DNA from: Arachis hypogaea
Taxonomy: Eukaryota; Streptophyta; Magnoliopsida; Fabales; Fabaceae
NCBI RefSeq assembly: GCF_003086295.3
Contig: NC_092042.1
Coordinates: 40,471,419-40,535,418 of the forward strand
Reading direction: 5' to 3'
Length of the DNA stretch: 64,000 nt
This document shows positions 21,214-31,867 of the stretch, one piece after another. The notes below the pieces were generated by a model. It saw only the letters and a list, made by a program, of their open reading frames with translations. It did no database searches and was not told the DNA's origin. A program made the translations under genes and the position numbers. Each line of letters begins with the position of its first letter. The first letter of the stretch is position 1.

Positions 21214-22578
21214 CTTCATAAGAGGGATTTATCAATGCTTCATATATTAAATTAACAATGTCATCTAAATGAATCCAGAAAAACCTGTACAAAAAGAAAG
21301 AAAAATAACTTAATTATGGTGCCTTTCTAAAATTAAGACGTAGCCAGGAACCAATCAATAACAACTAGAAGATGCGGGACATACCATTGTTTTCCAGAGC
21401 CTATAGGTCCACCAGTAAACATCTTAAACAGAGGTATCATTTTAGCTATAAAAGATTAAACACACAAAAATATAATGAATTTTAGGAACTTCAGATAATA
21501 TTTGATGTTAAATCATAAATTCAAGCAGTTACAAGCTAATACCTAGTGCTCCACCATCTTTACCAAGAACAACACCAATGCAAATTAGAGCTACTCTAAC
21601 ATCTCCGTTTACTTTTAAAGCTGTTGATTCCCATTCTCGACATATCTGAAAAGATAAGACAACATCCATCAATGTGACCTACAACACAAGAGATGGTATA
21701 TATAGCGAAATGCTCCATTAATTTGAATAACAACTGATGTGCTGATCAATTAGTATTCAAGTTTAATAGCATTTCAGGTGAAAATGTAAATGACTGTATA
21801 TCTTCATAAAACATGCTGAGTAACACTCAGAATATTCTTTCGAGGTTTTATAATTTTAATATGTTGCATTCTCTGCAATAGTATCAACAAACATCTGTTC
21901 TTACCTCGGCCAAGTAATAATTTCCTGATGGACTTTGTTCATCAAACACGTGTTTCACTAGTGCCTGAACAGTGAAAAGAAGTGAAAGACATTTTATATG
22001 TAAAATCATGCATACTTCTCTATCAATTCAAGTAATTCTAAAGAGTGCACCAAAGCAGTTAACAACCAATAATCATGAAAATAATTGACCAGTGGAGAAG
22101 AAGATTTGGCATATGAACATACCATAGTAACCAATAGCTGTTGCACTAACGAAAACTTTAGATTGAATATCCTCTGGCGCACTATTATCAATTCTACAAC
22201 CTTTGCTATTGAATGGATAGGTCATAGGAAGAATAAGCAATTTCTTGTAAGTAAAACTTGCTTAACTTGATGTTCCTATATTTGTCATATGCTTACTTTT
22301 GATGTTACTCTAATCTTGCTCTGCTTGATTTCTATTTTTATCTGTAGAGTTAAAATGAGCGTTGAGAAGATGTCTATTATCTCTTAATAACCAAAACTCT
22401 ATGAATCTTTTAAGTTAATACAATCCAATAATGACAGTGATAGGAACAAGGCAATAACCTCCGAAGACCATCTGGTACTTATGGGCATTCCAGCCAAGTT
22501 AACCACCCCTGTTGAGCCCTGAATGCTATTCTTTCATTCCGACTCCTCTGCAATCTTAATTCTTGGAAAGTCTTTCAC
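21214..22578 (-). pseudogene. Captured host gene fragment: GC1/SDR39U1-type NAD-dependent epimerase
   Basis: Seven minus-strand exons with plausible GT/AG borders: 22578-22459, 22341-22297, 22200-22123, 21964-21905, 21645-21543, 21445-21385, 21284-21214. They read, in order, STGVVNLAGMPISTRW, an IK-RVTSK exon, APED-VFVSATAIGYYG, a TSET-FDEQSPSGNYYLAE exon, CREWESTALKVNGDV-GVVLGKDGGAL, KMIPLFKMFTGGPIGSGKQW and WIHLDDIVNLIYEAL-NPSY. This order matches the SulA/GIANT CHLOROPLAST 1 family, whose plant member acts in plastid division. The nucleotide-binding N-terminus and the C-terminus are missing. It is broken by a TGA at a conserved Trp in the first exon and by small deletions near 22190 and 21945. 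Introns are kept, so it was captured as DNA, not as mRNA. It lies inside the CACTA element. Confidence 0.85.
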
Positions 22579-24251
22579 TGGAAGGACAAGGCAAAGTTAA
22601 CCAATGAATCCAAAGTGCATGATCTGTCTATCTTTTATATTTATTTAAAAGGAAGATAAATGTAGACTTTCAATAGTGAATGGATCTGAATTAGGTATGA
22701 ATTTAAACCAAATGCAGCATAATAAACTTAAGAATGATTATGATTTATGAAATAGCACTTCACATGGTAGAGTTATATAACTTATATCTAATGGGAAGTC
22801 AACCCCAACCCCAACCCCAACTTGTTATGATACTATTAATCAAATCTCAATAAAGTCCAAATTACTGTCTGCATTCTCACATCAAAACATAGAATTGATT
22901 TATCACGTTATATTCCTTTTGGTTAAAGGTTGTCACACTTAAATTTACAAATTTAGTTCCCAAATTGAGCTTACGGCATTACCACCAAATTCTTAAAAGT
23001 TTACAAGCTGAGTTTTTGTATTCAAATTTACAAAATTTATCCTCCAAGACAGAAACTTCTTGTATTTTCTTGCACTTCCTAAAAGTGAGGCTAGGAAATA
23101 TTCTGTTCTTTCTCTGTCTCTATAGAAAAAAATCCTAACAGTGTCTAAGCGTTCCATTAAAATCCAATCTTTAGTTTCAAATTATTGAAGTTAGTTCATA
23201 TTTTACTATAACCATCATTTACATGCCAATTTTTTTCTTGAGCTTTTTGATATCTAACTAAAAAAGATTTTAACTGAGAACCCTAAAATACCACACATCT
23301 TCATCAACAATAGCATGCATGTTATCAAATCACAGTTCACAAACCTATAGTTTCGCAGATTAAAACTCCCAAATTAAAACCCCTAAAATCGGAACCCTAC
23401 ACCTTTGAAATTTCAGAACCAAATAGAAATCAATACATACATATTCAATGATGTGAGCACAGAGAAGACGATGATGAGAAGCACAGAGATGACGATGGTG
23501 ACGGTGGCACAGCAATGGCGATGGTCAGAACAGTGATGGTCATCAGTGTTTAGGGCACGGAGAAGACGATTAGTGTAGACCGCAGAAGAAGAGAGATGGT
23601 CAGTGCAGTAACAGCGACGGTTATCAGTGACAGTGAGAATGGCGAAGGTGAGGGTTGTGCGCGGCAGGGTCGGCCAAGGTGAGAAGTGCAGAGATGAGGG
23701 CGAACAGGAGTGACGGTCAGTGGTGAGTGGTGATGAGTGGGTTTCTTCGCGATGGTGAGAAGGTTTCTGCACGATGGTGAGTGGTCAGTGGTGATTGTGA
23801 GTGGTGAGAGGGTTTCTTCACGATCAGTGTAGGGATGAAGGCGCTTTGGAGGTGAGTGATGACTTTGGAGGGAATTTACAAAAATTTCACTAAGGGTAAG
23901 TTTTCTTTCGGGAAAAAGAGGAAAAAAAGTTACCAAGTCTCATGTTTTTGTCTCTAGATATATTAGACTTCACTTTTTAAGTGTACACACAAGTTAACAA
24001 ATAGGCTACCTTCTAAAAGCGTTCTCTTTGATACGAAAAGTGAACCCGTAGATATCAATCTAGGGCTACGCTTTATAAGTGATTTCTATAATACCTAAGA
24101 CTACACTTTTTAAATGATGCCACAAATTGTGTATCCTTTTCTCTCATAAAAAGGCAACATGGAGAAAAGCACAGCCTATTCATAGATTAGGTTACGCTTT
24201 TCAAATGTAGCTTAAAAAAAGTCTGACTGAATAGGTATTTTTCTTGTAGTA
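22579..24251. other. Right interior and end of the CACTA element
   Basis: 22579-23400 is AT-rich with no recognised gene. 23413-23940 is a low-complexity GATGGTGAG-rich stretch whose open frames look compositional; it could be a 5' leader of captured DNA. From 23960 the GGCTACGCTTTT subterminal repeats begin and run to the terminus. Confidence 0.5.
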
Positions 24252-26237
24252 GAAAACGTTTAATTACCCAATGACCACAATTTGACATTCATAAAGTGTT
24301 TCTTGTTTTATTTTATGAACAAAACATAAAAGGAAAGTAAGTGATTGTACAGAGAAAAATTACAATACCAACAAGGCTTTGTTCCATTAGGTGGAATTTG
24401 ATTATATGAATCAAATGATACTATTATATTTTATTATATATCATGTCTATAATGAAGTTATTGATATATAAATTCTTTTTAACTATTTTATATACGTTCT
24501 TTTTAAGTCTTTATCTACCATTCGTTACTTGTCTATCTTCTATCCTATTTTTTTTTCTTATTGCATATTCTGCTGAATTTCTTCCTATATATTTAAACCA
24601 TCTAAGACGAGATTCTACCATATTCTTTATAATAGCTTTAATTTTACTCTAACTTTCTCTTTTATATCTGCATTTATTATTTTGTCTATATGTGTATAGC
24701 CACCCGTCGATCTGAACATCCTCATTTGTACCACATTTAGCCTATGTTCATGTTCACTTTTTGCTGGATAATACTTTATTTCATATAATATTGACAGTCT
24801 CCTGGTACTGCCATAATCTTTTTTTTTTAAGTTTTAAATTTACTTTTTTGTAACACATAAAACTAAACGCATTCCATCACATTGATTATTCTACTTGTAT
24901 TTGATGCTTTACTTCTATTTTAATTTTTTTTTATTTTATGTGATACACTTAAGATACTTTAAATACTTTACTTGTGGTTGAATAATTTTTCAATTTTTAT
25001 TTTTATATTATTATTTTTATAATATGCTTTTCTAAATTAATAAACATTATGTATAAATTTTTTTGTTAGAAATTATTTTGTGAAAATTTTATTTTTATTA
25101 TGCTAAGAATTAAATTTTATTAGGTGAACAAGAAATGGAAAATATTTAATAATTTATTTTAAAATTAGTTTAAAAATTTTTTAAAATTAATCCAACTCAA
25201 CCTGTAACGAACACGTATAAATTAAACAATCAACCCGCCTCCCTCCCCAAAATTAAATAATCTACTTTAATTAATTAGTTTGTCTCTTCTTCTTGAGAGT
25301 ACTAATTAAAATAGCATGATTGCTATATATCCCTTTGTGATTTAACGAAGCAAAGCAAAGAGCCTCTCACCTCACTTTTTGCTCATCCACCGTGTTTAAA
25401 AGTTAGAACTCGGTGGAAAAAGTGGGGTTCGGTTTAGAAGTTTAAATTAAGTGTTCTAAGTCTAAGGCCCTGTTTGCTTGAGTTTCAAGCATCTTTTTTA
25501 TGGGCTACAAAACTGAATATATTCCTTCATATGAATATATTCTCCTTTGAAGGTGGCCCCACCTTAACATAATGTTAAATAACAATACTTTTTACAAAGC
25601 TTTCGCTACTCTATATCCCTCTTCCCATTCCACACATGTATCATACTCCGGTAAAGATTGAGAGCCATGAGACTTTGGATTGCATTTAGGGTTGGATAAC
25701 ATGTTCCTGCTACACTTTAATTAATTTTATTTATTTTTCATAAATATTCGTATATATCTCTTTCTTTTCATCATTGTGAATTTATGTTAGCATTGACTAT
25801 TGATTTTAAACAGCACTACTTGTGCTTTTGATTCATTACAAGTATCGAAGTTCAAACGTACTTGACGAATAGTATCTCTGGTACGGATACGTTAAATATT
25901 TCCATTAGTTGTTCGACTAAAAATAAATCGAGTTCCTTTTTTTTATTAATTGTCCGTCCGGTATTTAAGGAGTTAATACTCAAAATGAACTTTTAAATTT
26001 GATTTCTGGTATAATTTAATTATTTAATTTTTAATTGATTCAAATTGTATCCTAAAATTTTAAAGCATGATTTAAATTGATCTTTTTTCCATTTTCGTCA
26101 CAAAAAATGACATAACACGTTTAATTGACACTTGACATAAGAAAAATTACGTCATGTTGTGGTTGGCACCTAAAGTTTGGCAAAACGACGTCATGCATCA
26201 ATTCTAGCCGAGATACGCCAAATTTTGTCAAAAATTT
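24252..26237. other. AT-rich intergenic sequence
   Basis: About 2 kb between two CACTA termini. No gene or RNA recognised. A palindromic stretch at about 25515-25550 (GAATATATTC...GAATATATTC) and a GACGTCAT motif near 26190 are the only structures noticed. Confidence 0.5.
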
Positions 26238-26640
26238 CACTACAAGAAAATTAGTTTTTTACCATATTTTTTGAGCTATCGGCATGTTTTTAAAAGGGTC
26301 ATATCCACAAGTGTATCCGTTGCTCTATCACTATGCTTTTTTCTATCTATTGACACGCTTTATTTTTTTGTACGCTTTCATCTATTGCCACACTTAAAAG
26401 TGTCGCCACATATAACTCTATAGCCACACTTTAAAGACGTGCCAAAAAGTAGACATACAGCTACGCTTTCAGAAGCGTGCGCAGTGAGTTGGTTTTGGCT
26501 ACGTTTCAAAAGCGTGTCGATAAGAGATATACAAGCTAGACTTTCTTAAATGTACCTAGATGCGAACTTATTACCACGCTTTGAAAGCGTGCCTATATCA
26601 TTCTCAAATTAAAAGGAAAAATCCTGGTATGTTGCGCTTC
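26238..26640 (+). mobile_element. One terminus of a second CACTA element
   Basis: CACTACAAGAAAATTAG at 26238 is followed by repeated CACGCTTT/AAAGCGTG(C) subterminal units (26310-26600). The opposite terminus was not found in the window; it may be deleted or outside. Confidence 0.65.
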
Positions 26641-27156
26641 AAAAATAATAAAAAACATTGACAAAAATCTATAAATACTATTTAAAAAAAAATTAATCAA
26701 TAAAAATTAGTTTTATATTGGTAAAATTTAAACCAAATTAAAATAATTATGTACAATTAAGATAGTTAAGTACGGTTGATTAACAATAACATCGTTATAT
26801 AAGTATAACTTATAACAATTAGATAGCTTGAATTTCAAAAACTTTATCTCTGCATTATCATAGCATAAGATGCAATCATTATTATTTATTATTATTTAAA
26901 CTATCATCAAACGAACTTATATTTTGATTCATTCCCATATTTTAGTAGTGATATGATCATTATTAAATATGATACTTCCTTGTCACTTGAATATAATTTC
27001 AGCCCATTCTTTTCTTGAGAACCTATTCCATTGGGTCTTTGACACATATTGAAGTAATGAATAATGTTAAGAAGAAGAAAGGGTTAATGGACCACATTCT
27101 CCATTCTAATGCTCTCAAGATGAGTCCTTCCATTCTTTGCATTATTGTGTCTCAAA

Positions 27157-27290
27157 AATGATGCCATCATCATTGATGAGAAGGGCCTTATTAATAAAAT
27201 CATCACGAGAATTGAAAGAAGGATCCACGGATAAACTAATGAGAAGGGCCTTATTAATAAAATTATCTCAAAAATGATGCCATCATCAAA
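27157..27290. repeat. Local duplication
   Basis: GAGAAGGGCCTTATTAATAA occurs at about 27178 and 27240, and CTCAAAAATGATGCCATCAT at about 27151 and 27267, in swapped order. This is a small rearranged duplication just before a gag-protease fragment. Confidence 0.8.
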
Positions 27291-27293
27291 TAA

Positions 27294-28205
27294 AAGAGCC
27301 TTAAAAAAAGGACAAACTGTAGTTATGATTAAAAAATGTAGTGTTATCATTCAACAAGAATTGCCAAAAAAAAAAAGAAAGATTCAGAAAGTTTTCAAAT
27401 TTTTTGTACTATTGGCAACCTAACATTTAAAAGAGCATTATGTGATCTTAGAGCAAGCATCAATCTCATGTTTCTCTTAGTGATGAAACTCCAAATCCAT
27501 GAAATAAAACCAACAAAAATAGTTCTTCAATTGACTGATAGATCCATGAAGCAAGCATTTGGAGTTGTGGAAAATATTTTAGTGGAAGTGGAAAAATTCT
27601 TCCTCCTAGCTGATTTTGTCATTCTTGATATGGAAGAAGATTGCAACTGTCCCATCATTTTAAGGAGGCCTTTTTAGCCACTGGTAAGGCTATGATAGAA
27701 GTTGAAAAGGTAGAATTGATGCTGAGAGTGCGTGATGAATATCTAGTGTTCCATGTTTTCAAAACCATGTATGATTCCAAACATGAGGAGAACTGAATGA
27801 AGATTGAGTTCAAGGATCCAAATTTGAAAGAGGCACCCAATGAATCACCTCCAAAGCCTCCACCCCCATGTTGACACAAAGAGAAGAAGTAGAAGTGAAG
27901 CAACAAGCTAAAGGAACCACTAAAGCCAAAGAGAATTTGCAACCAAAGCCTCCATTTTTGACAACTAATAATATCCCTCCTGACATTAAGCAAGAATTTG
28001 ATGTTAAGTGTGAACCACCACCTGAAAGAGAGAAGAATCTCAAGAAGAAAGTACCTAGAGGTTGGAGAAATAAAAAGATCCCCACTGAAGACTTCTCACC
28101 AGGGGATAAAGTGATGTTAGTCTACCAACCAATGGAGCCATCTTTACACTTTCCTGAACACTACATAGTGAACAAAATCCTCTCTCTTGAGCATGTTGAG
28201 ATCAT
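27294..28205 (+). pseudogene. Gag-protease / integrase-tail pseudogene, copy C (fragment)
   Basis: From 27294 it aligns to the protease part of the genes at 33586 and 38718. It has a protease region with CDL-ASINLM (the DLGASV-type site of Athila proteases, here DLRASI), a LDMEED segment near 27630, an LRVRDEYLVFHVFKT segment, then PRGWRNKKIPTEDFSPGD and YIVNKILSLEHVEI (28050-28203). It is split among all three frames by indels and stops. Reverse transcriptase, RNase H and the integrase core are absent. The 3' end is cut by the LTR fragment at 28206. Confidence 0.75.
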
Positions 28206-29075
28206 TGGTGCATGAAACTGACTCCGCACGTTTCGCATAGATAGACCGGCAAGTATTTCGGGTCGTCCAAGTAATACCTCAGATGAGTAAGGGTCGATCC
28301 CACGGAGATTGTTGGTTTGAGCAAGCAGTGGTTACCTTGCAGATCTTAGTCAGGCGGATAGAAAATATGGTTGTCACGAGAAAACACATAAAATAGATAA
28401 ATAAATAAAACGTTACTAGATAAGTGTGAATTCTATGGTATTAGAATGATTGAGGCTTCAGAGATGTTTCTTCCTTCTAGATCAACTTTTCTAACCATCT
28501 ACTCCAACATCTGATTGATTCATCCTATGGCTGGCTATATATGATTAACGCCGGGACAACGGTCATTAATCTCCTCTACTTCAGATGAAACGCTGAGTCA
28601 ACAGTCATCCAGAACGGTGGTGAAGCTCTACCAGTCCATTCCCTTGGTGATCCTACTCAGAACGCCACAGACAAGGTTGGATCTTCCGGATCAAAGAACG
28701 CTACTCTTTTGGTTCTAGCCTATACCACAAAGGCTCTAATCGTCCTGCACCTCGGTTGCATTGATGTCTCGAGAAGTACCCAACGAAGTCGTGGATTAGC
28801 CATCTAAGAGATGTATAATCAAGCTAGTGGTTCAATACTATCCCATCAAGGACTCGCAAGAACCCATGTAAATAGGGATGACGGTCAAGTTATACTCCCA
28901 ATTCATTAGGATGAAGAACAAAGATACATATTAGAATGGAATCAAGTATAGATTGAAATAGAATAGTGATATTATTAATTCATAAGAATCGGCAGAGCTC
29001 CTAACCTTAACCTTAGGAGGTTAGTGACTCATACTATATAAAGAAACAATGTAATTCAATAATATAGCATAAAGG
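28206..29075 (-). repeat. Truncated LTR, minus orientation
   Basis: The minus-strand end of a solo-LTR-H-type LTR (ends TGCACCA; U5 core GTGGGATCGACCCTTACTCA at about 28280-28300; the CCGGAAGATCCAACCTTGTC region near 28680). Only the R-U5 side, about 870 bp, remains. It stops just upstream of its TATA-like TTTATATAG at the junction with the next LTR. Confidence 0.75.
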
Positions 29076-29344
29076 TGATACCTAGGCATTTTAGGCTAGT
29101 TTCACAAGCCTTTTTCATTAGTTTTTTTACTTGGTTTTCATGCATTTCTTGAGCAATAAGCATGTATTTGGATGAATAATATATTCATGCCTTGATTTAG
29201 TCAAACATTGCTATTTATGAGCATTTTCATGAGATTAATGCAAGAATTACTTAATGCAATGAATGGTGAATTATCTTGTGATTATAACAAAGCTTTGATG
29301 CATTCTGTTTGGTTGATGATAGGTGAGGAGAAATAGAGGAAGGG

Positions 29345-30425
29345 CAAGGAAGAAGTAGAGAAGGCAACATTGGTGGCCAAAGTTGGCCCACCAACGTTGC
29401 CATAAATGTTGCCTATGGAGGAAGAAGCAATGTTGGTGGCCAAAGTTGCCTCACCAACGTTGCCACAAACATTACCAAAGAAGAAAGGGAGCAACGTTAG
29501 TGGCCAAAGTTGGCTCACCAATGTTGCCACAAACGTTGCTCCTGACAGCCTGACTGTGTCTTCTTCAAATAAGAATAACTTGAGCTATAAAGATCCAAAT
29601 GTGGTGATTCCAATGGCATTGGAAAGTAGGAATCTAGAGCTTTCCAAGCATATATGGCACTACATGGTGGACACTAAATTTGAGGGAGAAAACTTACCCC
29701 AAAAGTGCAAAGATGAACATAGTATCAACCTGGAGTAAGGACGGCTGACCTCTTTCCCTTCAAAGGAGCATAACATGAGTTACAGATATCCAAGTGAGGT
29801 GCTTTTAGTTGGGTTAGAAAGTTGACATTTAGAGCTTTTCAACGATGTATAATAGTCTATAGTGGGCATGAAATTGGTAATGTTGACAAGGAGAGAGTGA
29901 GCAACGTTGGTGGCCAAAGTTGGCTCGCCAGTGTTGCCAACCAAGGTGCCAAGCATAAGAAGCAACGCTAGTGGCAAAAGTTGGCTCACCAACGTTGCTC
30001 ACCAATGTTCCAAGCTTGACATGCAACGTTGGTGGCAAAAGTTGTCTCACCAACGTTGCTGGCAATGCTGCAAACAAAGAGAGTGCCAACGTTGCCACAA
30101 ATGTTGCACACCAATGTCTTCGATAAATCCTTAAGTTGGAGCTGGAAAAACTGCTAGTGTGTGTACGCATGAGTCATTATGCGCACGAACAAAGAGAAAA
30201 ATTGCAAGTGTGCGTACGCACAAGGCATGATGCATACGCACAATGGGGAACGTTGGTGCACCAAAGTTGGTGAACAAATGCCAGTGGCAACATTCGTAAA
30301 GAATTTTAAATGGAACGTTAGCCACCGTTTGTGCACAAACGTTGGTCACCAACGCCAGCACCAACTTTCATTCCAAATGGCACCCATGTAAGCTCGTGAA
30401 CGTTAGTGAACTAACATCCTTGTCA
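29345..30425 (+). repeat. Hairpin array, word GCAACGTTGGTG/CACCAACGTTGC
   Basis: At least six units of about 60 bp (29363, 29430, 29490, 29903, 29963 and 30023). Each has a GCAACGTTGGTG arm, a GCCAAAGTTGGCT-like centre and a CACCAACGTTGC arm, giving a 12-bp inverted repeat. Degenerate copies and GCGTACGCAC words follow to 30425. Two stretches without the word (29545-29880) interrupt it. It ends about 95 bp before the TATA box. Confidence 0.85.
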
Positions 30426-30518
30426 ACGTCACAAAGAGTCATTCCAAACTTGCTTCAACCAAGGCCGAAAGCCCACATCCATGTGCTTGAAGACCCATTT
30501 TGAAGATGAGAAGAAGAG

Positions 30519-30526
30519 TATAAATA
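30519..30526 (+). promoter_or_regulatory. TATA box of LTR B1
   Basis: TATAAATA, the only clear TATA box in this LTR, downstream of the hairpin array. Confidence 0.55.
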
Positions 30527-31723
30527 TGAAGACTTTTGAAGTAAGAAGAAGGCTCTGAAGGCTGGAGGATTAGAGACTCTAGATCTCTCTTGGAGGATTA
30601 GAGACTCCAGAGAGTGTAGCATAGTAAAGATACAATTTTCCTTTCTGCAAATTTGCATTTTCGTTTGTATTGAATTTAGTTTATGTTTATGCCATTTCAA
30701 TTTCCTACACTTCTTCTCTTCTTTGCAATTTTACATTTCAGTTCATATTGAGTTTAATTTATTTTAATGCAATTTCAATTCCTTGCACTTGTTCTTAGAG
30801 TGACGATTAACTAAACCCCAATCATTAGGGGGAGGAGCTCTATTGTAATTCATATGATTGAATGAACTTTTTCTTCTTTTCAATCCGCTTGTTGTAGCTA
30901 AAGGATATCTTCTATGTTGATTGAGATTCACTCACTCCGGAAGGGGGTTTGAATCTATTGAATGCTTACGTGAACCTCGGAAGGGGAATCATAAGCATTA
31001 GACTTGAAGCTCTATCCTTCATAATTCTCTTGACCAACACCATTTGGGAGGAATTGAGGTCCTGAGAATTAGTGTGGCTAATGGATAAGAGACATGCACT
31101 TAACCTTTTCTCATGACAATCGGATCAAGGAATTGGCAAATTGATTGTGACTAGAGAAATTGGGTTACCAAGGAATTGAGACTCAATTAATTCCAATCTG
31201 CTATAGATCTACTTCATATGATTGAGAAGGGAGTTGAAACCCATTGATTCATGATGGATTATGATATCTCCAATCCCTACTGAATCTTTCTCTTTGTTGT
31301 TCTTACTTTTCTTACTTTGAGTTCCATTTAATTGTTTTGATTTACTGCTTTCTTTTAATTCCCTGCACCCAAAGCCCATTTACAATTCATGCAATTTACT
31401 TTCTGTGGTCATTTATATTCTTGCCTTTACTTTCATGCTCTTTATGTTTCAAGCTCATTTAAGTTTCTTGCCATTTAAGTTTCCACAATTTACATTCTGC
31501 ACTTTACTTTCAGCATTTTAATTTCTTGCAATTTATATATTGTTCATTCAATTTCACTCAATTCACTAATATTCACTTGACTAGACTAATAACCTTACTA
31601 AAGTTGCTTGATCCATCAATCCCTGTGGGATCGACCTCACTCTCAGTGAGTTTTATTACTTGATACGACTCGATATACTTGCCGGTAGTTAATGCGGATT
31701 CAATTTTTCTGTCATGAAGTTTT

Positions 31724-31741
31724 TGGCACCGTTGCCAGGGA
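31724..31741 (+). other. Primer-binding site, tRNA-Asp type, two mismatches
   Basis: TGGCACCGTTGCCAGGGA. Both differences from the exact tRNA-Asp complement are G-to-A changes. Confidence 0.8.
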
Positions 31742-31867
31742 TTGAATTAGATTGACAATGATTAAGTGGGTGATAAGTCTCGATTAAGCATTTTTCTTTT
31801 GTTTTCTTTCAAGCATATTAACTGTTTGACACATTGTGTCACCTAACTCTCTAACCACACTCTAGCA

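Larger units (their letters stand above)
7468..24251. mobile_element. CACTA-type DNA transposon carrying a captured gene, with nested LTR insertions
   Basis: The left end is CACTACAAAAAAAC at 7468. The right end, read on the minus strand from 24251, is TACTACAAGAAAAATACC: a CACTACAAG terminus with its outermost base changed. Both ends are followed by subterminal repeats built on GGCTACGCTTTTCAA (7550-7668, 9389-9545 and 23960-24235), as in non-autonomous CACTA elements. Subtracting the two later LTR insertions leaves about 4.2 kb with no transposase-like frame. The interior holds a broken epimerase gene (21214-22578), so this looks like a gene-capturing CACTA. The flanking 3 bp (AAA and GAA) do not match perfectly. 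Confidence 0.75.
29076..31717 (+). repeat. LTR B1 (5' LTR of a gag-protease element)
   Basis: About 2640 bp, beginning TGATACCTAGGCATTTTAGG and ending just before a primer-binding site (its last bases are TCATGA instead of the usual ATCA). It is unusually long because of its array (29345-30425). TATAAATA at 30519-30526; U5 core GTGGGATCGACC near 31626. Its opening resembles LTR B2 at 34934 (shared GGCTAGTTTCACAAGCC), but the two are far from identical. Confidence 0.8.

Noticed and set aside
23413..23936. Minus-strand Ser/His/Pro-rich frames
   Set aside because: GATGGTGAG low-complexity sequence; no match to the missing GC1 N-terminus or any other family I know.
25500..25560. Possible MITE or promoter around the GAATATATTC palindromes
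   Set aside because: No terminal inverted repeats, TSD or neighbouring gene could be shown.
29345..30425. Regularly spaced repeats resembling a CRISPR array
   Set aside because: The units are diverged, lack unique equal-length spacers, and lie in a plant LTR upstream of its TATA box; they are part of the LTR.
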